Assembly (NCBI GenBank): GCA_007117255.1
Contig: SKGU01000091.1
Location: forward strand, 1-6,930
Direction of reading: 5' to 3'
Length of the DNA stretch: 6,930 bases
Source: Natronohydrobacter sp.
GTDB taxonomy: Bacteria; Pseudomonadota; Alphaproteobacteria; Rhodobacterales; Rhodobacteraceae
Both the position numbers and the translations under genes were made by a program. How positions within the stretch are numbered: the first letter of the stretch is position 1; every line of letters starts with the position of its first letter. Under the pieces are notes generated by a model, which was not told the origin of the DNA, did no database searches, and saw nothing but the letters and a program-made list of their open reading frames with translations. Below, piece after piece: positions 1 to 5,618 of the stretch.

Positions 1-2
1 CA

Positions 3-83
3 CCCCAGCGTCACCATTTCGATGTGATCGATGGACTGCGTGATCCCGACAGCTCGCTGACAGAGTGCCTTCTTTCCGCATGA
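3..83 (+). CDS. C-terminal end of an alpha/beta-hydrolase-like protein (partial, 5' end outside window)
   Basis: An open frame enters from the left edge and stops at TGA 81-83, leaving 26 codons. The translation contains HHFDVIDGLRDPDSSLT. A His-Phe pair followed by an Asp-rich turn and a short final helix is what I recall from the C-terminus of alpha/beta hydrolases of the esterase/kynurenine-formamidase-like group, where this His (residue 5 of the fragment) would be the catalytic histidine. The other two plus-strand frames close within the first 45 bases. The fragment ends 83 nt before the binding-protein gene on the same strand, so it could belong to the same locus or operon. The nucleophile Ser and the acid residue lie outside the window, so the assignment rests on a short motif only. 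The substrate is unknown. Confidence 0.5.
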   Translation, partial: PQRHHFDVIDGLRDPDSSLTECLLSA

Positions 84-107
84 TCCTGTCATTGTGGGGT
101 TTGCCTT

Positions 108-125
108 TTGCGCGCACTTGCGCAA
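108..125. promoter_or_regulatory. Candidate operator-like inverted repeat upstream of the binding-protein gene
   Basis: TTGCGC (108-113) and GCGCAA (120-125) form a perfect 6-bp inverted repeat separated by 6 nt, 41 nt before the binding-protein start codon. Its place in the short leader of a substrate-inducible type of operon suggests a transcription-factor site. No regulator gene is in the window to pair it with, and no clear -35/-10 pair could be placed around it. It could also be a weak hairpin behind the upstream hydrolase gene, but no T-run follows it. A chance occurrence in GC-rich DNA is possible. Confidence 0.2.
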
Positions 126-151
126 CACTCTGCCGAAACAGAACAAAAAAC

Positions 152-158
152 GGGAGGA
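152..158 (+). promoter_or_regulatory. Shine-Dalgarno site that fixes the binding-protein start
   Basis: GGGAGGA lies 8 nt before the ATG at 167. It is the strongest ribosome binding site in the window and decides the start. The same frame is open back to a GTG at 65, but the 34 extra residues would precede, and so bury, the signal peptide. A strong site fits the excess of binding protein over membrane components usual for such importers. Confidence 0.8.
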
Positions 159-166
159 ACAGACAG

Positions 167-1306
167 ATGAACGGTTTCAAAACAGCCGCGCTTGCAGCTT
201 TGGCCGCTGGCACATTCACCATGGCCAAGGCCGACCAGATCAGCGTGGGTATGATCACCACGCTTTCTGGTGGCGGGGCCGGACTGGGTGTTGATGTGCG
301 CGACGGCTTCCAGTTGGCGCTGGATATGGCAGAGGCAGACAATATCCGGCTGGTGGTGGAAGATGACGCGCAGCGTCCCGAACTGGCGGTGCAGATCGCT
401 GAACGCATGATCCAGTCCGAGCGCGTGGATATTCTGACCGGCATCATCTGGTCCAATCTGGCGATGGCTGTCGTGCCCTCGGCTGTCGCGCAGGATATTC
501 TCTATCTGTCTCCCAATGCCGGGCCATCGGCACTGGCAGGCGCGAATTGTCACCCGAATTATTTCAATGTTGCATGGCAGAATGACATGCTGCATGAGGG
601 CGCGGGCGCTTATGCCAATGAGCTGGGCTATGAGAATGCCTTCATAATGGCGCCCAATTACCCCGCTGGCACGGATGCGCTGAACGGGTTCAAGCGCTAT
701 TTCGAGGGGGAGTTGGCAGGCGAATTGTTCACGCAAGTGGGCCAGACCGATTATGCTGCCGAGATTGCGCAGATCCGGGCGTCGGGTGCGGATTCGATCT
801 TCATCTTCCTGCCTGGTGGCATGGGAATCAGCTTCATGCGGCAATACGAACAATCCGGGCTTGATCTGCCGATTGTCTCCGCAGCATTCACATTCAGTCA
901 GGATATCCTGCCCGCTGTCGGGTCTGCCGCATTGGGCGTTTTCAACGCAAGCCAATGGTCGCCTGATCTGGACAATGACGCGAATGCGGCCTTTGTCAGC
1001 GCATTCCGCGAAGCCTATGGGCGTATTCCGTCGCTTTATGCCAGCCAGGGGTTTGATACCGCCAACCTGATCCTGTCTGCCGCTGCAAAAGCCGATGTCA
1101 GTGACCGCGATGCCTTCCGCGCGGCGCTGCGCGAGGCGGATTTCGCGTCGGTCCGTGGCGATTTTGCCTGGGCCGCGAACCAGCATCCGATCCAGAAAGT
1201 CTATATCCGCGAGGTCGTAGAGGTGGATGGCGAGATCACCAACCGCATTGTTGGGGTGGCCTTCGAGGAACACCGCGACGTGCATGGCGAAAACTGCCCG
1301 ATGTAA
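167..1306 (+). CDS. ABC importer periplasmic substrate-binding protein, HAAT/Liv family (Peripla_BP_6 type)
   Basis: This 379-residue precursor is the ligand-capturing component of a branched-chain/hydrophobic amino acid type ABC importer. Residues 1-22 are a Sec signal peptide: Lys5, a hydrophobic Ala/Leu core and an AKA cleavage site before Asp23. The mature part begins QISVGMITTLSGGGAGLG and keeps the type I periplasmic binding fold pattern: ligand-loop TTLSG near 31-35, MAPNYPAG at 161-168, FLPGGMGISF at 214-223 and YASQGFDTANL at 291-301. Two cysteines, Cys128 (ANCHPN) and Cys377 three residues from the end (ENCPM), are the only ones in the protein and may form a disulfide. From memory this resembles the subgroup linked to aromatic acid uptake (CDD 'Nba-like') more than LivJ/LivK. 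That is unverified, and the ligand must be called unknown. The start follows from the Shine-Dalgarno and the signal peptide. The permease and ATPase genes follow on the same strand. Confidence 0.9.
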   Translation: MNGFKTAALAALAAGTFTMAKADQISVGMITTLSGGGAGLGVDVRDGFQLALDMAEADNIRLVVEDDAQRPELAVQIAERMIQSERVDILTGIIWSNLAMAVVPSAVAQDILYLSPNAGPSALAGANCHPNYFNVAWQNDMLHEGAGAYANELGYENAFIMAPNYPAGTDALNGFKRYFEGELAGELFTQVGQTDYAAEIAQIRASGADSIFIFLPGGMGISFMRQYEQSGLDLPIVSAAFTFSQDILPAVGSAALGVFNASQWSPDLDNDANAAFVSAFREAYGRIPSLYASQGFDTANLILSAAAKADVSDRDAFRAALREADFASVRGDFAWAANQHPIQKVYIREVVEVDGEITNRIVGVAFEEHRDVHGENCPM

Positions 1307-1329
1307 GCTCTGTACATAACGCGTCGCGT

Positions 1330-1349
1330 CCCCGGTGAGATCACCGGGG
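1330..1349 (+). promoter_or_regulatory. Perfect intercistronic hairpin between binding-protein and permease genes
   Basis: CCCCGGTGA (1330-1338) and TCACCGGGG (1341-1349) are perfect reverse complements around a 2-nt centre. As RNA this would fold as an 8-bp, mostly G-C stem (1330-1337 with 1342-1349) closed by the tetraloop AGAU. It starts 24 nt after the binding-protein stop and ends 21 nt before the LivH-type start. The bases that follow (CCTGCGTGCTG) contain no T-run, so it is not a classical intrinsic terminator. The likely role is 3'-end protection of the binding-protein message or partial attenuation, so that binding protein outnumbers permease, as known for other importer operons such as malE-malF. 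A small palindrome, ACGCG-T-CGCGT (1319-1329), abuts it on the left. Confidence 0.65.
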
Positions 1350-1370
1350 CCTGCGTGCTGAAGGTTTGCC

Positions 1371-2288
1371 ATGACACTCGCCTTGATGCTCGAACAACTT
1401 CTGAATGGTGTGCAATTCGGGCTGATGCTGTTTCTGATGTCGGCAGGGCTAACGCTGGTGTTCGGCGTGATGGGCCTGATCAATCTGGCGCATGGATCGC
1501 TCTATATGATCGGGGCATTTCTATGCGCGGCAGTTGCTGCCGCGACAGGAAATTTCTGGCTTGGCCTGATTGCTGGTATAGCTGCTGCCGCGGCGGCTGG
1601 GGCGCTGATCGAGATTGTCGTCATCCGGCGGCTCTATGCGCGGGACCATCTCGATCAGGTTCTGGCCACATTCGCGCTGATCCTGATCCTGTCGGAAGGG
1701 GTGCGCATGATCTTCGGACCTTTCCCACTTTACCTGAACGTGCCCGATGTGCTGCGCGGAACGGTTCGGCTGGGTGTGGTGGATTATTCACTTTACCGGC
1801 TGGCCCTGATTGGCTTCGGCTTGGCAGTGGCGCTTGGGCTATGGGCGCTGATCACGAAGACGCGGCTGGGTATTCGTATCCGCGCGGGCGAGTCCGACCG
1901 CGAAATGATTGCAGCGCTGGGCGTCAATATTCGCGCGCTCTACACCATTGTCTTCGCGCTCGGTGCGGCACTGGCTGGGCTTGCGGGCGCACTGGTCGGC
2001 GCGATCCAGTCCGTGCAGGTGGGTATGGGCGAGCCGGTTCTGATCCTTGCGTTCGTTGTCATCGTGATCGGCGGAATCGGGTCGATCAAAGGGGCCATGG
2101 TCGGTGCGCTGCTGGTGGGCGTGATCGACACGATGGGCCGTTTTCTGCTGCCGCGCGTCTTTGCCACCTTTCTCGATGCCTCGCAGGCCATGGGGGTCGG
2201 TGCTGCCCTTGCATCTATGCTGATCTACCTCTTGATGGCGCTGGTGCTGATTTTCCGGCCCAAAGGACTGTTCCCCGCTCATGGATAG
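1371..2288 (+). CDS. livH-like: ABC importer inner-membrane permease, LivH type
   Basis: This 305-residue, very hydrophobic protein is one of the two membrane subunits of the importer, placed in the inner membrane. It shows the LivH family marks: LNGVQFGLMLFLMSAGLTLVFG at the N-terminus, NLAHGSLYMIGAF (38-50), the cytoplasmic loop RAGESDREMIAALGVN (171-186) expected to contact the ATPases, GGIGSIKGAMVGALLVG (234-250), and the closing FRPKGLFP (295-302). Its length is normal for the family. The start at 1371 gives the expected N-terminus, with a modest AAGG six nt or so upstream. The stop overlaps the next gene by 8 nt. It pairs with the LivM-type subunit. The substrate cannot be read from permease sequence. 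Confidence 0.93.
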   Translation: MTLALMLEQLLNGVQFGLMLFLMSAGLTLVFGVMGLINLAHGSLYMIGAFLCAAVAAATGNFWLGLIAGIAAAAAAGALIEIVVIRRLYARDHLDQVLATFALILILSEGVRMIFGPFPLYLNVPDVLRGTVRLGVVDYSLYRLALIGFGLAVALGLWALITKTRLGIRIRAGESDREMIAALGVNIRALYTIVFALGAALAGLAGALVGAIQSVQVGMGEPVLILAFVVIVIGGIGSIKGAMVGALLVGVIDTMGRFLLPRVFATFLDASQAMGVGAALASMLIYLLMALVLIFRPKGLFPAHG

Positions 2289-3258
2289 CACGCTCAAGGA
2301 ATGGCTTTTGAATGCTGTAATGGTAGTGGCACTTCTGCTTGTGCCTCTTTGGGCATGGCTGGCGAATGAGCCGTTTATCATCACACTGGCCACGCGCATT
2401 GCCATTCTTGCGCTGGCAGGGGTCGGGCTGAATATCGCGCTGGGTTTGGGGGGCATGGTCAGTTTTGGCCATGCGCTCTATCTGGGCATCGGCGGCTATG
2501 TGGCAGGCATTGCGGCGCATCACGCTTTCCATGGGACCACGGTTCTGGGGCTGCCCGGAACCAATCAGATGCTGCCGATCTGGGCGATTGCGATGATTTT
2601 GTCCGGCGCAATCGCCGGGGTCGTGGGTGCGCTGTCTCTGCGCACATCCGGCATCTTCTTCATCATGATCACGCTGGCTTTCGCACAGATGGGGTTCTTC
2701 TTCGCGCTGTCATGGCCCGCCTATGGTGGCGAGGACGGCTTGCCGATCTTTGTGCGCAACCAGTTTCCGGGGCTGAACACCCTGCGGCCATGGGAGTTCT
2801 TTCTGATCTCCTATGGCGTGCTTCTGGTGGCGCTGGGCCTGTTCGCACTGCTTCGCGCCGCTCGTTTTGGCGCAGCGCTTATGGCGATCCGACAAAACCC
2901 CGACCGTGTGGCAGCGCTTGGCATAACACCTTTCGGCGTCAAGCTGGTGGCTTTTGTGCTGTCAGGCATGATCACAGGGTTGGCAGGGGCGCTGATGGCT
3001 GATCTGACCCGCTTCGTCAGTCCTGCGATGATGGCATGGACCATGTCGGGTGAGTTGATCGTCATCATCATTCTGGGCGGGGTGGGGCGGCTCTTCGGCC
3101 CTGTTGCGGGGGCTGCGATCCTTGTGGGGTTCGAGGTTTTCTTCGGCGGTCTGACCGAACACTGGAAGCTGTGGCTTGGGCTTGTGCTGCTGGGGGTCGT
3201 GCTGTTTGCGCGCGGGGGGATTATCGGGCTGATTGCAGGGCGGGCGCATCATGGCTGA
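2281..3258 (+). CDS. livM-like: ABC importer inner-membrane permease, LivM type
   Basis: This 325-residue second membrane subunit forms the translocation pore with the LivH-type protein. LivM-family features in order are LGLGGMVSFGHALYLGIGGY (about 54-73), SLRTSGIFFIMITLAFAQM (119-137), YGGEDGLP (148-155), the ATPase-facing loop MAIRQNPDRVAALGI (201-215), and GELIVIIILGGVGRLFGPVAGA (257-278). The protein lacks the extra N-terminal segments of enterobacterial LivM and matches the shorter form common in alphaproteobacteria. The ATG lies inside the end of the LivH-type gene (8-nt overlap). The nearest Shine-Dalgarno-like AAAGGA (2262-2267) is 13 nt away, so translation probably depends on ribosomes finishing the upstream gene. 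It ends in an 8-nt overlap with the LivG-type gene. Confidence 0.93.
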   Translation: MDSTLKEWLLNAVMVVALLLVPLWAWLANEPFIITLATRIAILALAGVGLNIALGLGGMVSFGHALYLGIGGYVAGIAAHHAFHGTTVLGLPGTNQMLPIWAIAMILSGAIAGVVGALSLRTSGIFFIMITLAFAQMGFFFALSWPAYGGEDGLPIFVRNQFPGLNTLRPWEFFLISYGVLLVALGLFALLRAARFGAALMAIRQNPDRVAALGITPFGVKLVAFVLSGMITGLAGALMADLTRFVSPAMMAWTMSGELIVIIILGGVGRLFGPVAGAAILVGFEVFFGGLTEHWKLWLGLVLLGVVLFARGGIIGLIAGRAHHG

Positions 3259-4006
3259 TCCGGTGTTGTCTCTTGAGGGGCTGAGCAAGAGCTTCGGGGC
3301 GCTCAGGGCCACGGATCAGGTCTCGCTGACGCTCCTTCCTGGTGAAATCCACGCATTGATCGGGCCGAACGGGGCGGGCAAATCCACACTGATGGGGCTG
3401 ATTTCTGGCACGCTTGCGCCGGATGCGGGCAGTATTTCGCTTGGGGGGCAGGATATCACCGCGCTGTCCATGCCTCAGCGTGCCCGCGCGGGGCTGGGGC
3501 GCAGTTTTCAGGTGTCGTCGCTGATCGCGGAGTATTCCGCCCTCAGAAATGTCTTGCTGGCGCTTCAGGCCCATGATGGGCACAGCTTTCGCTTTATGCG
3601 CCCGGTGATGCGCGATAAAGCTCTGATCGCGCGGGCGCAGGCCATTCTGGCGCGTGTGGGGCTTGCCGCGCGTGCCTCGGTCGAGGCCGGCGCGCTTAGC
3701 CATGGCGAGCGGCGGCTTCTGGAAATCGCCATGGCACTTGCCTTGCAACCGCGCTGCTTTTTGTTCGATGAACCCATGGCGGGGCTGGGGGCTGAAGGCA
3801 CGGCGCGGCTTGTCGATTTTCTGCGCGGGTTGAAATCCGAAGCCCCGATTCTGCTTGTGGAACATGATATGGATGCCGTGTTCCGATTGGCTGACCGCAT
3901 TTCGGTGCTGGTCTATGGGCGCATTATCGCGACCGGAAATGCAGCTGAAATCCGTACCAATTCCGACGTCCGCGCCATTTATCTGGGTGAGGAAGTCGCA
4001 TCATGA
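3251..4006 (+). CDS. livG-like: ABC importer ATP-binding protein, LivG type
   Basis: This 251-residue cytoplasmic ATPase powers the importer as a heterodimer with the LivF-type protein. Visible motifs are Walker A GPNGAGKST (38-46), Q-loop RSFQ with Gln87, the signature LSHGE (149-153, a common LivG-like variant of LSGGQ), Walker B FLFDE with catalytic Glu174, the D-loop AGLG after it, and the switch His205 in VEHDMD. All catalytic elements are intact. It ends at the YLGEEV motif usual for LivG. The start at 3251 is chosen because it gives the normal MADPVLSLEGLSKSFG beginning and an 8-nt overlap with the LivM-type gene, mirroring the previous junction. An in-frame TTG at 3233 would add six residues of no family resemblance. 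The stop overlaps the next start in ATGA. Confidence 0.94.
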   Translation: MADPVLSLEGLSKSFGALRATDQVSLTLLPGEIHALIGPNGAGKSTLMGLISGTLAPDAGSISLGGQDITALSMPQRARAGLGRSFQVSSLIAEYSALRNVLLALQAHDGHSFRFMRPVMRDKALIARAQAILARVGLAARASVEAGALSHGERRLLEIAMALALQPRCFLFDEPMAGLGAEGTARLVDFLRGLKSEAPILLVEHDMDAVFRLADRISVLVYGRIIATGNAAEIRTNSDVRAIYLGEEVAS

Positions 4007-4692
4007 CTGCCCTGCTGGAACTTGATGACCTGCATGTCTTCTACGGCGCCTCGCAAGCCCTGCATGGTGTGTCGCTAAGCGTGGATGAAGGCGAAGCCGT
4101 GGCCCTGATGGGGCGCAATGGCATGGGGAAATCCACCACCATTGCAACGGCATGTCGCATGCTGCCGCTCAGAAAGGGGCGTGTCCGATTCGGGGGGCGC
4201 GATATCAGCGACTGGCCGTCTTTCCGGGCTGCGCGCCTTGGGCTTGGGCTGGTGCCCGAAGGGCGGCGCTGTTTTCGCAATCTGACCGTGCGCGAAAACC
4301 TGATTGCAGCGGCGCGTCCGGGGCCGTGGGACTTGCCGCGCATCCATGCGCTCTTTCCGCGCCTTGACGAACGTGCCGACCAATATGCCGCCACCTTGTC
4401 GGGCGGAGAGCAACAGATGCTGGCCATTGGTCGTGCGCTGATGACAAACCCGCGCCTTTTGTTGCTGGACGAGGCGACCGAGGGGCTGGCCCCTGTGATC
4501 CGGCAGGAAATCTGGGCGGCGATCACGCAGTTGAAATCAGATGGATTGTCGATCCTGCTGGTGGACAAGACATTGTCGGAAATTCTGCCCTTCGCGGATC
4601 GTTGCGTGATCCTTGAAGGGGGGTGCGTGTCGTGGCAGGGCGTCCCGGCTGATCTGACCGCGGATATCCAGACCCGCTATCTTGGGGTCTGA
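4003..4692 (+). CDS. livF-like: ABC importer ATP-binding protein, LivF type
   Basis: This 229-residue partner ATPase sits in the cytoplasm on the permease pair. Motifs are Walker A GRNGMGKST (37-45), the LivF-typical LVPEGRRCF (83-91) with Glu86 where other ABC ATPases have the Q-loop Gln, signature LSGGEQQ (132-138), and Walker B LLLLDE with Glu157. The switch region reads LLVDKT (185-190), so Lys189 stands where most ABC ATPases have His and classical LivF has Gln (VEQN). I recall VDKN-type sequences in a LivF branch, so this is probably a subfamily trait rather than damage. The C-terminal RYLGV is typical. The start overlaps the LivG-type stop by 4 nt (ATGA), with GAGGA (3989-3993) nine nt upstream. 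It is the last gene of the plus-strand operon. Confidence 0.93.
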   Translation: MTALLELDDLHVFYGASQALHGVSLSVDEGEAVALMGRNGMGKSTTIATACRMLPLRKGRVRFGGRDISDWPSFRAARLGLGLVPEGRRCFRNLTVRENLIAAARPGPWDLPRIHALFPRLDERADQYAATLSGGEQQMLAIGRALMTNPRLLLLDEATEGLAPVIRQEIWAAITQLKSDGLSILLVDKTLSEILPFADRCVILEGGCVSWQGVPADLTADIQTRYLGV

Positions 4693-4739
4693 CCCACTTT
4701 CTTGCTTCAAATACTCATACTTTTTGCGGGTAACGCGCG

Positions 4740-5606
4740 TCAGCCGATCCTTGAGCGCTGCACCGCCAGAATGCCCGCCATGATCACCAGCACGCCGATC
4801 ACGTCAAAAATGCCCAGTGATTCACTCAGCAGCAATGCGGCGACCGCGACACCGAAAAACGGGTTGAGGAAGTGGAAGGTCGCGGATTTCACAGCCCCGA
4901 TCCGCCCCACCAGTAGGAACCAGACCCATGTTGCCGCCAGACCGGGCACTAGCACAGTGTAGCTGAAGGCCCCCACGAGCTGCCATGTCCAGTTGACCTC
5001 TGGCACTTCAAGCAGCATTGCAGGCCCGATCAGCATGGCTGAGCCGACAAGCATCTGAAGCCCCACGATCATCAGCAAATTGCCCCCTGCGCCAGAGGCC
5101 ACACGCACGCTCAGCGTCGCCGCCGTCAGCGAGATGACGCCCAGCACGCAGAGCGCGACCCCGAACAGATCCACCCCGCCTGTGATCCTCGCGCCCATGA
5201 TCACGGCCACGCCCGCAAAGCCAGCCACCAGCCCGGCCACGGCCATAGGGCGCAACCTTTCGCGCAGGATTAGCCAGCCGAACAGCGCCACCAGCAGCGG
5301 CATGGTAGATGCGATGATCGCGGCAAGAGACGCCTCGACTGTCTGCATGGCGACGAAGTTCAGCCCCAGATAAAGCGCGTTCTGCGTGATCCCGAAAATG
5401 ATCGTCGCACGCCACTGCCCAGGCGTCAGGTTCCAGCTTTGGCCCAAGGCCCGTGCAATGGCGATGCCGATCAGTCCCGAAATCAGGAACCGCAGGCTCA
5501 GCGCATATAACGGTGGCGCATCGGCCACGATCATGCGCGCAGATGTAAATGCGGATGACCACATGAACGCGAAAGCCAAGCCGATCAGGATAGAGCGCAC
5601 ATCCAT
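4740..5606 (-). CDS. EamA/DMT-family transporter, ten-helix inner-membrane exporter
   Basis: This 288-residue protein consists almost entirely of hydrophobic segments, about ten, arranged as two EamA repeats (about residues 6-137 and 147-284). The N-terminal FMWSSAFTSAR (14-24) is typical of the drug/metabolite transporter family, as is the first-repeat end LILRERL (112-118), matched by LLLSESLG (258-265) in the second repeat. Members export amino acids, metabolites or drugs, and the substrate here is unknown. The ATG at 5606 is chosen because it gives the usual family N-terminus and has AAGGG (5618-5614) seven nt before it. The in-frame ATG at 5621 would add five residues, and the frame stays open to 5720 only because it runs into the MATE gene. 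It is co-oriented with and coupled to the MATE gene, and its stop faces the LivF-type stop 47 nt away. Confidence 0.9.
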   Translation of the reverse strand: MDVRSILIGLAFAFMWSSAFTSARMIVADAPPLYALSLRFLISGLIGIAIARALGQSWNLTPGQWRATIIFGITQNALYLGLNFVAMQTVEASLAAIIASTMPLLVALFGWLILRERLRPMAVAGLVAGFAGVAVIMGARITGGVDLFGVALCVLGVISLTAATLSVRVASGAGGNLLMIVGLQMLVGSAMLIGPAMLLEVPEVNWTWQLVGAFSYTVLVPGLAATWVWFLLVGRIGAVKSATFHFLNPFFGVAVAALLLSESLGIFDVIGVLVIMAGILAVQRSRIG

Positions 5607-5613
5607 GTCTTGA

Positions 5614-5618
5614 CCCTT
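5614..5618 (-). promoter_or_regulatory. Shine-Dalgarno site at the MATE/EamA junction
   Basis: On the minus strand AAGGG begins at the last base of the MATE stop codon (TGA 5620-5618) and is seven nt from the ATG at 5606. The alternative ATG at 5621-5619 overlaps the MATE stop as ATGA but has no good ribosome binding site before it. Either way, ribosomes ending on MATE would be positioned to reinitiate on the EamA gene. Confidence 0.55.

Noticed and set aside
84..166. A sigma-70 type promoter before the binding-protein gene
   Set aside because: TTG-containing candidates at 92 and 101 have no acceptable -10 at usual spacing. A promoter may exist but cannot be placed from sequence.
89..1483. 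A 464-codon open frame on the minus strand opposite the binding-protein gene
   Set aside because: It is rich in His, Arg, Cys and Gln with no recognisable domain, runs through the intercistronic hairpin, and is explained by the GC-biased third positions of the clear plus-strand gene.
1355..2311. A 318-codon plus-strand frame overlapping the LivH-type gene
   Set aside because: It is a Gly/Arg/Cys-rich out-of-frame reading of the permease. The frame starting at 1371 has every LivH motif.
3221..3865. A 214-codon minus-strand frame opposite the LivG-type gene
   Set aside because: It has basic, low-complexity composition with no motif, and the plus-strand ATPase motifs are intact over the same bases.
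1371..4692. A urea (Urt) transporter assignment for the importer
   Set aside because: The gene order fits any HAAT importer, there are no urease genes in the window, and the binding protein does not look like UrtA to me.
4685..4695. GGGT-CTG-ACCC as a terminator at the end of the LivF-type gene
   Set aside because: The stem is only 4 bp, overlaps the stop codon and is followed by ACTTTCTT rather than a true T-run, so it is too weak to call.
4724..4736. Imperfect palindrome GCGGGTAACGCGC next to TTTTT as a terminator
   Set aside because: The T-run lies 5' of the stem on the plus strand, and on the minus strand the stem is followed by A residues, so the polarity is wrong in both directions.
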